Part shown: positions 38,315-47,133 of the stretch, in pieces | Position numbering within the stretch: the stretch's first letter is position 1 | How the letters are laid out: the number at the start of each line of letters is the position of its first letter | Assembly (NCBI RefSeq): GCF_014297465.1 | Contig: NZ_JACORT010000001.1 | Span: forward strand, 434,001-498,000 | Length of the DNA: 64,000 bases | Reading direction: 5' to 3' | Origin: Ramlibacter cellulosilyticus | GTDB taxonomy: Bacteria > Pseudomonadota > Gammaproteobacteria > Burkholderiales > Burkholderiaceae_C | The notes under the pieces: model-generated | What the model saw: the letters and a program-made list of their open reading frames with translations, nothing else | Databases searched by the model: none | Told to the model about the DNA's origin: nothing | Program-made: the position numbers and the translations under genes

Positions 38315-39039
38315 CGGTGCTGCGGATCGCGACCTACAACATCCACAAGGGCGTGCAGGGGCTCGGGCCGGTGCGCCGGCTGGAGATCCACAACCTCGGC
38401 CACGCCGTGGAGCAGCTCGATGCGGACATCGTCTGCCTGCAGGAAGTGCGCAAGCTGCACCGGCGCGAGGAGCTGTACTTCAAGCGCTGGCCGGAACTGC
38501 CGCAGGCGGAGTTCCTCTGCCCGGAGGGCTACTACGCCGTCTACCAGACGAACGCGAAGACCAAGCATGGCGAGCACGGCAACGCGCTGCTTTCGCGCTG
38601 GCCGGTGGTGTCGCAAGGCCACGAGGACATGTCCGACCACCGCTGGGAGCAGCGCGGGCTGCTGCACGTGCAGGTCGAGGTGGGCCGGCGCCAGGTCCAC
38701 GTCATCGTGCTGCACCTCGGGCTCATCGCCTCCAGCCGCTTGCGGCAGGTCGAGCAGCTGGGGCGCTACATCGAACGCGAGATCCCGCGCAAGGCGCCGC
38801 TCGTGGTCGCGGGCGACCTGAACGACTGGGGCGGGAAGCTGCGGCCGCTGATGAACAAGCTCGGCATGCAGGACTTCATCGGCGAGCGCGTGATGACCTA
38901 TCCGTCGCGCCTGCCGCTCGCGCAGCTGGATTTCGTCTACGCGCGCGGCATGAAGCCGAGCGGCCTCGAGATCCCGCGCGGCCGCATCTGGTGGCGCATG
39001 TCGGACCACCTGCCGCTGATCGCGGAGTTCAAACTCTAG
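38311..39039 (+). CDS. Endonuclease/exonuclease/phosphatase (EEP) family protein
   Basis: A 242-residue EEP-fold metal-dependent phosphodiesterase or phosphatase. Active-site motifs are TYNIHKGVQG (metal-binding asparagine), CLQEVRKLH (catalytic glutamate), GDLNDWG and the terminal SDHLPLIAEF histidine. No signal peptide is visible. The gene lies between nudB and clsB, coupled by ATGA overlap to nudB and 8 nt before clsB. Association with cardiolipin synthase suggests a membrane-lipid or DNA substrate, but this is inference. Confidence 0.85.
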   Translation: MTVLRIATYNIHKGVQGLGPVRRLEIHNLGHAVEQLDADIVCLQEVRKLHRREELYFKRWPELPQAEFLCPEGYYAVYQTNAKTKHGEHGNALLSRWPVVSQGHEDMSDHRWEQRGLLHVQVEVGRRQVHVIVLHLGLIASSRLRQVEQLGRYIEREIPRKAPLVVAGDLNDWGGKLRPLMNKLGMQDFIGERVMTYPSRLPLAQLDFVYARGMKPSGLEIPRGRIWWRMSDHLPLIAEFKL

Positions 39040-39047
39040 GCGCGCCC

Positions 39048-40262
39048 ATGGCCCACGCGGTCCCCCCCTTGCGCGCCGGCCACCACCTGCAGCTGCTGGA
39101 GGGAAGCCGGGCCTTCTTCCCCGCGCTGGTCGCCGCCATCGACGGCGCCGCGCGCGAGGTGCTGCTGGAGACCTACATCTTCGACGCCACCGGCAGCGGC
39201 GCGGAGATCGCGTACGCGCTGGAGCGCGCGGGCCGGCGCGGCGTGACGGTGCGGCTCGTGATGGACGGCTTCGGCACGCCGGAGGTGCCGCCGTTCTGGC
39301 AGATGCGCTTCGATGCGGCGCGCGTGCAGTGGGCGCTGTACCAGCGCACCGGCGCCTTCGGTCTCCTGTGGCCCGGGCAATGGCGGCGCCTGCACCGCAA
39401 GCTGTGCGTGGTCGACGGCACCGTGGGCTTCTGCGGCGGCATCAACGTGCTCGACGACTTCCACGATCCCAACCACGGCCCGCTCACCTCTCCCCGCTTC
39501 GACTTCTCGCTGCGCGTCGAAGGGCCGCTCGTGCAGCAGATGCTCGACACCATGCAGCGGCAGTGGGCGCGCATCGAGGCGATGGGCCAGCTGAAGCGCG
39601 CACAGCTGACGGGCGCGCTGGGGCTCTGGCGCGCCGGCTACCACGCGCCCGCCCGGCCGGCGCCCGCGCGCCAGGACGCGCGCAACGCGCGCGCGGCGCT
39701 ATTGCTGCGCGACAACCTGCGCAACCGCGCGGCGATCGAGCGCGCGTACCTGCGCGCCATCGGCCGCGCGCGCAGCGAGATCATCATCGCCAACGCCTAC
39801 TTCGTGCCGGGTGGCCGCATGCGGCGCGCGCTGGTGAGCGCGGCGCGGCGCGGCGTGCACGTCAGCCTGCTGCTGCAGGGGCGCTACGAGTACTTCATGC
39901 AGTACTACGCGGCACGGCCCGTGTTCGGCGCCTTGCTGCGCGCCGGCATCCACATCCACGAGTACGCGCCCAGCTTCCTGCATGCCAAGGTGGCGGTGAT
40001 CGACGGACGCTGGGCCACCGTCGGTTCGTCGAACCTGGACCCGCTCAGCCTGCTGCTCGCGCGGGAAGCGAACGTGGTGGTGGAGGACGAAGGCTTCGCG
40101 CGGCGCCTGCGCGACCGCCTGGTGCACGCGATGGTCCACGAAGGCCACCGCATGGACCCGGGCGTGTACGAGCAGCGTTCCGTGGGGCAGCGCGTGAAGG
40201 AGCGGCTCGCGCTCGTGGTGATGCGCGTGCTGCTCATGATCCAGGGAAAGAAGTACCTGTGA
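39048..40262 (+). CDS. clsB: Cardiolipin synthase B-type phospholipase D protein
   Basis: A 404-residue member of the phospholipase D superfamily making cardiolipin from phosphatidylglycerol. Two HKD motifs are present: HRKLCVVDGTVGFCGG with INVLDD after it, and HAKVAVIDGRWATVGSSNLD. There are no N-terminal membrane helices, as in ClsB/YbhO rather than ClsA. The ATG at 39048 follows the EEP stop by 8 nt. Its stop overlaps the GTG of the exonuclease gene. The EEP-clsB pairing resembles the E. coli ybhP-ybhO pair. Confidence 0.92.
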   Translation: MAHAVPPLRAGHHLQLLEGSRAFFPALVAAIDGAAREVLLETYIFDATGSGAEIAYALERAGRRGVTVRLVMDGFGTPEVPPFWQMRFDAARVQWALYQRTGAFGLLWPGQWRRLHRKLCVVDGTVGFCGGINVLDDFHDPNHGPLTSPRFDFSLRVEGPLVQQMLDTMQRQWARIEAMGQLKRAQLTGALGLWRAGYHAPARPAPARQDARNARAALLLRDNLRNRAAIERAYLRAIGRARSEIIIANAYFVPGGRMRRALVSAARRGVHVSLLLQGRYEYFMQYYAARPVFGALLRAGIHIHEYAPSFLHAKVAVIDGRWATVGSSNLDPLSLLLAREANVVVEDEGFARRLRDRLVHAMVHEGHRMDPGVYEQRSVGQRVKERLALVVMRVLLMIQGKKYL

Positions 40263-41284
40263 GCGACCTGGTGGTGCAACGTCCCGAGGGTCTCTACTGC
40301 CCGCCCGGCGACTTCTACATCGATCCGTGGCGCCCGGTGCCGCGCGCGGTGATCACGCACGCGCACTCGGACCACGCGCGCTACGGCAACGGCCACTACC
40401 TGGCCGCCGCGCCGGCCGAGGGCGTGCTGCGCGCGCGCCTCGGCGAGATCGCGCTGCAGACGCTGCCCTACGGCGAGCGCATCGCGCACCACGGCGTCAC
40501 GGTGTCGCTGCATCCGGCGGGCCACGTGCTCGGTTCCGCCCAGGTGCGGCTGGAGCACGGCGGCCGGGTGTGGGTGGCGAGCGGCGACTACAAGGTCGCG
40601 CCCGATCCCACCTGCACGCCCTTCGAGGCGGTGCGCTGCGACGTGTTCATCACCGAATCCACCTTCGGCCTGCCGATCTACCGCTGGTGCCCGGACGACG
40701 AAGTCTTCGCGGAGGTCAATGCATGGTGGGCGCGCAATGCCGCACACGCGCGGGCGAGCGTCCTTTGCTGCTACAGCTTCGGCAAGGCGCAGCGCGTGCT
40801 GGCGGGAGTCGATCCTTCGATCGGCCCCATCATCGTCCACGGGGCAGTGCGTCCCTTGAACGAGGCTTACCGGGCGGAAGGCGTGCCGCTGCCCGACACG
40901 CGCATGGTGACGGAGGTGACGGACAAGGCGGACCTGCGCCGCTGCCTGGTGGTCTGCCCGCCCGGCGCCGCGGCCAGCCCCTGGCTGCGGCGCTTCGGCG
41001 ACGCGCAGACCGCCTTCGCCAGCGGCTGGATGCAGGTGCGCGGCAATCGCCGGCGCGGCGGCTACGACCGCGGCTTCGTGCTCTCCGACCACGCGGACTG
41101 GCCCGGGCTGCTGCAGGCCATCGATGCGACGGGCGCGGAGCGCATCATCGTCACGCACGGCAGTTCCGGCGCCATGGTGCGCTACCTCGGCGAGCGCGGC
41201 CTGCGCGCCGAGTCGTTCCAGACCGAGTACGGCGACGACGTCGTCGAGGCCGACCTGCAGCCCGCGTCGGAGGCCGGCGCATGA
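40259..41284 (+). CDS. Ligase-associated DNA-repair exonuclease (metallo-beta-lactamase fold)
   Basis: A 341-residue MBL/beta-CASP-like nuclease. The metal-binding THAHSDHARYG motif (HxHxDH), HPAGHVLGSAQV and the final VLSDHADWPGLL belong to the exonuclease family found with ATP-dependent DNA ligases and Lhr helicases in bacteria. The usual role is 3' end processing in a DNA-damage pathway. The start GTG at 40259 overlaps the clsB stop (GTGA). A DUF2269 gene and then the ligase follow with 4-nt and 1-nt junctions. Confidence 0.9.
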   Translation: MSDLVVQRPEGLYCPPGDFYIDPWRPVPRAVITHAHSDHARYGNGHYLAAAPAEGVLRARLGEIALQTLPYGERIAHHGVTVSLHPAGHVLGSAQVRLEHGGRVWVASGDYKVAPDPTCTPFEAVRCDVFITESTFGLPIYRWCPDDEVFAEVNAWWARNAAHARASVLCCYSFGKAQRVLAGVDPSIGPIIVHGAVRPLNEAYRAEGVPLPDTRMVTEVTDKADLRRCLVVCPPGAAASPWLRRFGDAQTAFASGWMQVRGNRRRGGYDRGFVLSDHADWPGLLQAIDATGAERIIVTHGSSGAMVRYLGERGLRAESFQTEYGDDVVEADLQPASEAGA

Positions 41285-41760
41285 CCTATCTCTGGATCAA
41301 GTGGCTGCACGTCCTGGGTTCGGCCATCCTGTTCGGCACCGGCCTGGGCATCGCCTTCTTCGCCTGGTTCGGCTACCGCCGCGGCATGCAGGAGGGCGAC
41401 ATCGGCCTGATCCGCGGCGTGCTGCGCCTGACGGTCACCGCCGACACCTTGTTCACGGCGACGGCGGCGGTGCTGCAACCGGTCACGGGCTGGTTCCTGT
41501 GGCGCATGACGGGCGGTCAGTGGCCGGACCCCTGGCTGGCCTGGGTCCTGGGCCTGTACGTTTTCGTCGGCGCGTGCTGGCTCCCCGTCGTGTGGCTGCA
41601 GGTCCGCCTGCGCGATGCCGCGGTGCAGGCCGAAACCGTCGGCCGGCTCGACGCGCGCTTCCACCGCACCTTCCAGCTCTGGTTCGTCCTCGGCTGGCCC
41701 GCCTTCCTCGGGGTGATGGGCCTGTTCGGGCTCATGCTCACCCGCGGCTACTTCCGCTGA
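41281..41760 (+). CDS. DUF2269 integral membrane protein
   Basis: A 159-residue protein with four predicted transmembrane helices, matching DUF2269. The first helix starts LWIKWLHVLGSAILFGTGLG, containing the conserved KWLHV histidine. Further helices cover about 48-70, 78-101 and 133-155. No function is known. It is oddly placed, wedged between the exonuclease (ATGA overlap) and the DNA ligase (1 nt later), so it is certainly co-expressed with a DNA-repair pair although it is a membrane protein. Confidence 0.8.
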   Translation: MTYLWIKWLHVLGSAILFGTGLGIAFFAWFGYRRGMQEGDIGLIRGVLRLTVTADTLFTATAAVLQPVTGWFLWRMTGGQWPDPWLAWVLGLYVFVGACWLPVVWLQVRLRDAAVQAETVGRLDARFHRTFQLWFVLGWPAFLGVMGLFGLMLTRGYFR

Positions 41761-41761
41761 C

Positions 41762-43486
41762 ATGCGACGCTTCGCCAGGCTGTTCAGCGAACTCGATGCC
41801 ACGACGTCCACCAACGAGAAGGTGGAGGCGCTCACGCGCTATTTCGACGAGGCGCCCGCCCGGGATGCCGCCTGGGCCGTGTACTTCCTCGCGGGCGGCA
41901 AGCCACGGCAGGTGGTGAAGACCGGCTCGCTCGTGGGCCTCGCGTGCCACATGGCGGGCATCGCGTACTGGCTGTTCGACGAGTGCTACCAGTCCGTCGG
42001 CGACCTCGCGGAGACGATCTCGCTGGTGCTGCCGCGCGGCGACGAACCGTCGGACGTGGGGCTCGCCGAGTGGGTGGAGGACCGCCTGCTGCCCTTGCGC
42101 GGCATGCCGGACGAGGAGGTCGCGACGCGCGTCGCGGGCTACCTGCAGGAGCTGGATGCGCTCGGTCGCTTCCTGCTCGTGAAGCTCGTGGGCGGCGGCT
42201 TTCGCGTGGGCGTGAGCAAGCTGCTGGTGCAGCGCGCGCTCGCCACGCATGCGGGCATCGACGCGAAGCGTGTCGCCCAGCGCATGATGGGCTACACCGA
42301 CGGCAAGGTCCTGCCTTCGCCGGAGCGCTACGAGCAGCTGGTCGCCAAGGCGGAGGAGGGCGTGCCGGAACAGCCGGACGCGGGGCAGCCTTACCCCTTC
42401 TTCCTCGCCCACCAGCTGGACCTGCCGCCCGAACTCTTCGCCGCGCGCCTCGGGTCGGTGGACGAGTGGATGGTGGAGTGGAAGTACGACGGCATCCGCG
42501 GCCAGGTGGTCAAGCGCGGTGGACGCGTGTGGATCTGGTCGCGCGGCGAGGAGCTCGTGACGGAGCGCTTTCCCGAGATCGAAGCGCTGGCGCAAGCATT
42601 GCCGGACGGCACGGTCGTCGACGGCGAGATCCTCGTGTGGAAGGAAGGCGCCGACCCGGAGACGGGGGAGATCGTCGACCGCCCCGCGCCCTTCGCGCTG
42701 CTGCAGCAACGCATAGGCCGCAAGAACCTCACGAAGAAGATCCTCGCCGACGCGCCCGTGAGCTTCATGGCGTACGACCTGCTGGAGCAGGACGGTGCCG
42801 ACGTGCGCGGGCTCACGCAGAAGGAAAGGCGGGCACGGCTCGAAGCCTTGCTCGCCGGCACCCGCTTCAGGCTCTCGCCCGTGGAGGACGCCGCCTCGTG
42901 GCTGGAGTACGCACGCCGCCGCGAACGCTCGCGGGAGCTGGGAGTCGAGGGCTTCATGCTCAAGCGCCTCGACGCCGCCTACGGCACCGGCCGCACCAAG
43001 GCCGAGGGCCTGTGGTGGAAGTGGAAGATCGAACCCATGACGATCGACTGCGTGCTCGTGTACGCGCAGCCGGGGCATGGCCGCCGGTCCTCGGTCTACA
43101 CCGACTACACCTTCGCGGTGTGGAACCGGGCGCCCGCGAGCAAGGAGGAAGCGGATGCGGTCGTCGACGCGATCGCCCGCAAGGAGCCGGCGCAGCCCGA
43201 CGCGCTGCAGCTCGTGCCCTTCGCGAAGGCCTATTCCGGCCTCACCGACGAGGAGTTCCGCATGGTGGATGCGGTCATTCGCCGCAACACGGTGGAGAAG
43301 TTCGGGCCGGTGCGCAGCGTGAAGCCGAGCCTCGTGTTCGAACTGGGCTTCGAGGGCATCAACCGTTCCGGCCGTCACCGCAGCGGCATCGCCGTGCGTT
43401 TTCCACGCATGCTTCGCATCCGCTCCGACAAGCCGCTGCACGAGGCCAATACACTGCAGGACCTGGAGGCGCTCCTTGGTCCCTGA
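41762..43486 (+). CDS. ATP-dependent DNA ligase (Lhr/exonuclease-associated type)
   Basis: A 574-residue ATP-dependent ligase. The N-terminal helical DNA-binding domain (1 to about 210) precedes the nucleotidyltransferase domain with motif I EWKYDGIRG, in which K241 is adenylated. FMLKRLDAAYGTGR (motif IIIa/IV region) and WWKWKIEP (motif V) follow, then a C-terminal OB domain. Such ligases supplement the NAD-dependent LigA in repair. It sits directly after the exonuclease/DUF2269 pair; the partner Lhr-type helicase is at 58.2 kb. The gene downstream starts within its last codons. Confidence 0.93.
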   Translation: MRRFARLFSELDATTSTNEKVEALTRYFDEAPARDAAWAVYFLAGGKPRQVVKTGSLVGLACHMAGIAYWLFDECYQSVGDLAETISLVLPRGDEPSDVGLAEWVEDRLLPLRGMPDEEVATRVAGYLQELDALGRFLLVKLVGGGFRVGVSKLLVQRALATHAGIDAKRVAQRMMGYTDGKVLPSPERYEQLVAKAEEGVPEQPDAGQPYPFFLAHQLDLPPELFAARLGSVDEWMVEWKYDGIRGQVVKRGGRVWIWSRGEELVTERFPEIEALAQALPDGTVVDGEILVWKEGADPETGEIVDRPAPFALLQQRIGRKNLTKKILADAPVSFMAYDLLEQDGADVRGLTQKERRARLEALLAGTRFRLSPVEDAASWLEYARRRERSRELGVEGFMLKRLDAAYGTGRTKAEGLWWKWKIEPMTIDCVLVYAQPGHGRRSSVYTDYTFAVWNRAPASKEEADAVVDAIARKEPAQPDALQLVPFAKAYSGLTDEEFRMVDAVIRRNTVEKFGPVRSVKPSLVFELGFEGINRSGRHRSGIAVRFPRMLRIRSDKPLHEANTLQDLEALLGP

Positions 43487-44267
43487 CGCGTTGCGCATCG
43501 CGCTGCTGCTCCTGGTCGCCATGCCGGCCGCGGCGCAAGGCGTGTTCCGGTGCCAGGACGCTGCCGGCAAGGTGGCGTACCAGAGCCAGCCCTGTGCCGT
43601 GGGCAGCCGGGAATCGCAGCTGCGCCTGCGCAATGACGCACCCGAGGCTCCAACGCAGCCGCGCGTGAGCCAGTGGAAGGGCTTCACGCCGCCCAGGGTC
43701 GCGGCCATCACCTTCTACTACGACCCGGCGGAGGAGCCGGTCGGCTTCTCCAGCGAGCGCATGGAAGCCGACATCCGCGCGGCGATGGCCGCGTGGTCCG
43801 CGGGATGCGACGTGCGCCTCGCCTATGGCGGCCGCAGGCCGGCACGCCTGCCGGCGACGCCGGACCACGTGCCGATCCGCTGGGCGCCGGAATACATGCA
43901 GCTCGCGCACCCCGCCGACGGCCGCAGCGGCATCGCGGGCACGGGCAGCCTCACTTCCGGCATCGCGCTGAAGCCGCGCTTCCACGAGTCGAACATGCTC
44001 TCGGTCCTGGTCCACGAGATGGGCCACGTGCTCGGCCTGCCGCACAACCACGACGACCGCCAGTCGGTCATGAGCTACCTGCGCGACGACGCCCTGCGGC
44101 GCAACCCGCAGCCCTCGGCGGGCGACCTGCGGGACTGCAACGAGTCCATGAAGACCCTGTTCGGCATCGAGTACCGCGCGCCGGTCGACGCGCCGCCGCC
44201 GCGCGTCGGGCCGCGGATGACGGACGGGGAGGCCCTGGAACGGCTGAGGGGTTCGCGGCGTCCATGA
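43476..44267 (+). CDS. Secreted matrixin-like metalloprotease with DUF4124 domain
   Basis: A 263-residue exported protein. It has a signal peptide (about residues 1-21, LLLLVAMPAAAQG) and a short DUF4124 segment with a cysteine pair (VFRCQDAAGKVAYQSQPC). A metzincin-type catalytic domain follows: HEMGHVLGLPH at 180-190 gives HExxHxxGxxH, and SVMSYL provides the Met-turn. Start TTG at 43476 is supported by GGAGG 6 nt upstream and overlaps the ligase end by 11 nt; TTG at 43491 is an alternative. The substrate is unknown. A protease this small, lacking a prodomain, is not a typical virulence matrixin. Confidence 0.8.
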   Translation: MVPDALRIALLLLVAMPAAAQGVFRCQDAAGKVAYQSQPCAVGSRESQLRLRNDAPEAPTQPRVSQWKGFTPPRVAAITFYYDPAEEPVGFSSERMEADIRAAMAAWSAGCDVRLAYGGRRPARLPATPDHVPIRWAPEYMQLAHPADGRSGIAGTGSLTSGIALKPRFHESNMLSVLVHEMGHVLGLPHNHDDRQSVMSYLRDDALRRNPQPSAGDLRDCNESMKTLFGIEYRAPVDAPPPRVGPRMTDGEALERLRGSRRP

Positions 44268-44298
44268 TGGCGTCTCCACCCCGGTGTTACAGTTGCCC

Positions 44299-45033
44299 AT
44301 GCTGATGAAAGCCGATCCGTCCAGCCAGCTGACCCCGGCCACCCCCGAAGACGAGGGCGTCCCGGTGTCCGTCAAGATCCGAGAGCGCGTGCTCGCGGCG
44401 CGCAAGCGTTTCCACTCCAACGACAACATCGCCGAGTTCATCGAGCCCGGCGAGCTGGAGAAGCTGCTCGACGAGGTCGAGGAGAAGATGCAGGCGGTGC
44501 TGGACAGCATGGTCATCGACACGACCAACGACCACAACACCGCCGACACGGCGCGCCGCGTCGCCAAGATGTACCTGAACGAGGTCTTCCGCGGCCGCTA
44601 CGTCAAGGCGCCGCCGATCACCGAGTTCCCGAACGCGGAGCACCTGAACGAGCTGATGATCGTCGGCCCGATCACCGTGCGCTCCGCGTGCAGCCACCAC
44701 CTGTGCCCCGTGATCGGCAAGCTCTGGATCGGCGTGATGCCGAACGAGCACACCAACGTGATCGGCCTGTCGAAGTACGCGCGCCTGGCGGAATGGATCA
44801 TGGGCCGCCCGCAGATCCAGGAAGAGGCGGTGGTGCAGCTCGCCGACCTGATCATGGAACGCACCCAGCCCGACGGCCTCGCCCTCGTGATGGAGGCGCG
44901 CCACTACTGCATGGCCTGGCGCGGCGTGAAGGACCTGGACAGCAAGATGATCAACTCGGTCATGCGCGGCGCGTTCCTGAAGGACGCCGCGCTGCGCCGC
45001 GAATTCCTCGCGCTGATCCCGCAGAAGGGATAA
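44299..45033 (+). CDS. folE: GTP cyclohydrolase I
   Basis: Converts GTP to 7,8-dihydroneopterin triphosphate, the first step of folate synthesis; NudB encoded at 37.9 kb acts next. The zinc and active-site motifs SACSHHLCPVIGKLWIGV and RHYCMAWRGVKD are intact, together with NTADTARRVAKMYLNEV. The N-terminal 30 residues extend beyond the compact E. coli form, as in many Burkholderiales. Start at 44299 (ATG) is likely, with 44305 also possible; ribosome-binding signals are weak and the promoter-like GTTACAGT sits very close. Five nt separate it from the BLUF gene. Confidence 0.94.
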   Translation: MLMKADPSSQLTPATPEDEGVPVSVKIRERVLAARKRFHSNDNIAEFIEPGELEKLLDEVEEKMQAVLDSMVIDTTNDHNTADTARRVAKMYLNEVFRGRYVKAPPITEFPNAEHLNELMIVGPITVRSACSHHLCPVIGKLWIGVMPNEHTNVIGLSKYARLAEWIMGRPQIQEEAVVQLADLIMERTQPDGLALVMEARHYCMAWRGVKDLDSKMINSVMRGAFLKDAALRREFLALIPQKG

Positions 45034-45038
45034 GGCAC

Positions 45039-45461
45039 ATGCTCGTCCGCCTCCTGTACTGCAGCCGTGCCGTGGACACCAGCCCGGAGGCGATCGAGTC
45101 CATCCTGACGACGTCCCGCCAGCACAATGCGCTGACGGGCATCACCGGCATCCTGTGCTACGGCGACGGCATCTTCCTGCAGTGCATCGAGGGCGGCCGC
45201 ATGCAGGTGAGCGAGCTGTACGGCACGATCCAGGAGGACGCCCGCCACAAGGACGTCGCGCTGCTGCATTACGAAGAAATTTCCGAGCGGCGCTTCAGCG
45301 GCTGGAGCATGGGCCAGGTCAACGTGTCCAAGCTGAACCAGTCCATCCTCCTGAAGTACTCCGAGAAGCCGGAACTGGACCCGTACGCGGTCTCCGGCAA
45401 GGTCTCGCTGTCGCTGCTGGAAGACCTCGCGGCCACCGCCGCCATCTGCGGCCGCAGCTGA
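45039..45461 (+). CDS. BLUF-domain blue-light sensor
   Basis: A 140-residue short BLUF protein binding FAD and sensing blue light. The photocycle residues are all present: Y7 (RLLYCSRA), N30 (QHNALTGITGIL), Q48 (GIFLQCIEG) and W89 (FSGWSMG). No output domain is attached, so signalling must pass to a partner protein, as in PixD/Slr1694-type proteins. It is 5 nt after folE and very likely co-transcribed. No obvious partner such as an EAL, GGDEF or response regulator lies nearby. Confidence 0.92.
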   Translation: MLVRLLYCSRAVDTSPEAIESILTTSRQHNALTGITGILCYGDGIFLQCIEGGRMQVSELYGTIQEDARHKDVALLHYEEISERRFSGWSMGQVNVSKLNQSILLKYSEKPELDPYAVSGKVSLSLLEDLAATAAICGRS

Positions 45462-45480
45462 CGTCTTCCCCTCCCGCGGC

Positions 45481-46296
45481 ATGACGCTCCTGGTCGGCTG
45501 CGATTTCTCCAGCACGCCCACGCGGCGCAAGCCGATCGTGCTGGCGCTCGGCCAGGCCGCTGCGGGGCGCGTGCAGCTGCTGCGCCTGGAGAAGCTCCCC
45601 ACCCTCGAGGCCTTCGGCGCCTGGCTGCGCGAGCCGCAGCCCTGGATCGGCGGCTTCGACGTGCCGTTCGGACTGCCGCGCGAACTGGTCGAGCACCTCG
45701 GCTGGCCCACCGAATGGCGCGAATGCATGCGGCACTACGCCAGCCTCACGCGGCCGCAGATCCGTGAGACTTTCGCGGCGTACACCGCTGCCCGCCCCGC
45801 CGGCTCAAAGTTCGCGCACCGCCGCTTCGACAAGCTGGCCGGCTCCAGCCCGTCGATGAAGTGGGTGAACCCGCCCGTCGCGTACATGCTGCACGCCGCC
45901 GTCCCCTTGCTGCTGGAAGCCGGCGTGCACCTGCCGGGTCTGCACGAAGGCGACCCGCGGCGGGTCGCGCTGGAGGCCTACCCGGGGCTGCTCGCGCGCG
46001 AACTGGTCGGCCGCCGCAGCTACAAGAGCGACGAGAAGGCGAAGCAGACCGCCGACCGCCTCATCGCGCGCAAGGACCTGATCACGGCGCTGGAGCAGGG
46101 CCGCACGCGGCTCGGGCTGCGCGTGAAGCTCACGCACGCGCAACGCGATGCGCTCGTGGAGGACGCCAGCGGCGACAGCCTCGACGCGGTGCTGTGCATG
46201 GTGCAGGCGGCGTGGGCCGCGCAGCACGGCGCGCCGCGCTACGGGCTGCCCGACGACCTCGATCCGCTGGAAGGCTGGATCGTCAGCGCGGAATGA
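45481..46296 (+). CDS. DUF429 family protein (predicted RNase H-like nuclease fold)
   Basis: A 271-residue soluble protein matching DUF429. The N-terminus LLVGCDFSSTPTRRKP has the first acidic residue of an RNase H-like fold, and GGFDVPFGLPRELV and LEAYPGLLAREL carry other conserved family acids. A late SGDSLDAVLCMVQAAW provides the fourth acidic position. The catalytic-looking arrangement suggests a nuclease, but no activity is established. It overlaps the DUF2784 gene by 4 nt. Confidence 0.82.
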   Translation: MTLLVGCDFSSTPTRRKPIVLALGQAAAGRVQLLRLEKLPTLEAFGAWLREPQPWIGGFDVPFGLPRELVEHLGWPTEWRECMRHYASLTRPQIRETFAAYTAARPAGSKFAHRRFDKLAGSSPSMKWVNPPVAYMLHAAVPLLLEAGVHLPGLHEGDPRRVALEAYPGLLARELVGRRSYKSDEKAKQTADRLIARKDLITALEQGRTRLGLRVKLTHAQRDALVEDASGDSLDAVLCMVQAAWAAQHGAPRYGLPDDLDPLEGWIVSAE

Positions 46297-46658
46297 CCTG
46301 GCGCCTGCTCGCCGACGCGGTGCTCGTCCTGCACCTGCTCTTCGTGGCGTTCGCGATGCTCGGCGGGTTGCTCGCCTTGCACTGGCGCTGGATGCCTTGG
46401 CTGCACCTTCCGGCGCTGGCGTGGGGCGTGACGGTCGAATGGACCGGCGGGATCTGTCCGCTGACGCCGCTGGAAAACGCCTTGCGCATGGCCGGCGGGG
46501 CGGCGGGCTACCAGGGCGGGTTCGTCGAACACTACCTGCTGCCGCTGCTGTACCCGACGGGACTGACGCGTGGCGTGCAGTGGCTGCTCGGGGGCGGCTT
46601 GCTGCTCTTCAACGCGGTCGCCTACCTGCTCGTCTGGCGGCACATGCGCCGCCGCTGA
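46293..46658 (+). CDS. DUF2784 membrane protein
   Basis: A 121-residue inner-membrane protein with three hydrophobic helices (about 8-28, 36-55 and 96-114). Conserved family pieces are VLVLHLLFVAFAMLGGLLAL and TGGICPLTPLENALR, the latter with a cysteine. Function is unknown. It starts inside the DUF429 stop codon, so the two are co-translated. The following 82 bases before the SnoaL-like gene show no feature. Confidence 0.83.
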   Translation: MTWRLLADAVLVLHLLFVAFAMLGGLLALHWRWMPWLHLPALAWGVTVEWTGGICPLTPLENALRMAGGAAGYQGGFVEHYLLPLLYPTGLTRGVQWLLGGGLLLFNAVAYLLVWRHMRRR

Positions 46659-46740
46659 GCTGCGTCGCGGCCGTTACGGCGGCCCCCGCCGCTGCCGCGT
46701 TTCGCTTAGCCTTGGCGTGCTCATCCCACGGAGACAAGCC

Positions 46741-47133
46741 ATGGCCGGGAACGAAGACGCCATCCGCGACATGCTGCAGCGTTTCGCGCATGCGTTCACC
46801 ACGGGCGACGGCGCGGGTGCCGCCGCTTGCTGGCAGGTGCCCGCGCTCGTCGTGAGCGCCGAAGGCAACCGCGCCGTCGCGTCGCTGGAGGAAGTGGGCG
46901 CGTTCTTCGGCGGCGCGCGCGCCCAGTACAACGCGCAAGGTGTCACCGGCACTCGCGTCGACGTGCAGCGGATCGCCTGGCACACGCCGGCGCTCGCGTC
47001 GGTCACGGTGCGCTGGCCCTACCTCGACGGCGAAGGGCGCGAGGTCGGCCGCTCGGAAGCCAGCTGCTACGTGGTGCACGTGGCAGGTGACGACGCGAAG
47101 ATCAGCGTGGCCATCCTGCTGGGGGAAGCATGA
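46741..47133 (+). CDS. SnoaL/NTF2-like fold protein
   Basis: A 130-residue cone-barrel protein. DAIRDMLQRFAHAFTTGDGA and a later WPYLDGEGREVGRSEASCY-type segment are typical of SnoaL-like/DUF4440 polyketide-cyclase-fold proteins. No clear catalytic residues stand out. It starts after GGAGA and overlaps the following flavoprotein by 4 nt. A small lipocalin-like or cyclase partner for the flavoprotein is plausible but unproven. Confidence 0.75.
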   Translation: MAGNEDAIRDMLQRFAHAFTTGDGAGAAACWQVPALVVSAEGNRAVASLEEVGAFFGGARAQYNAQGVTGTRVDVQRIAWHTPALASVTVRWPYLDGEGREVGRSEASCYVVHVAGDDAKISVAILLGEA

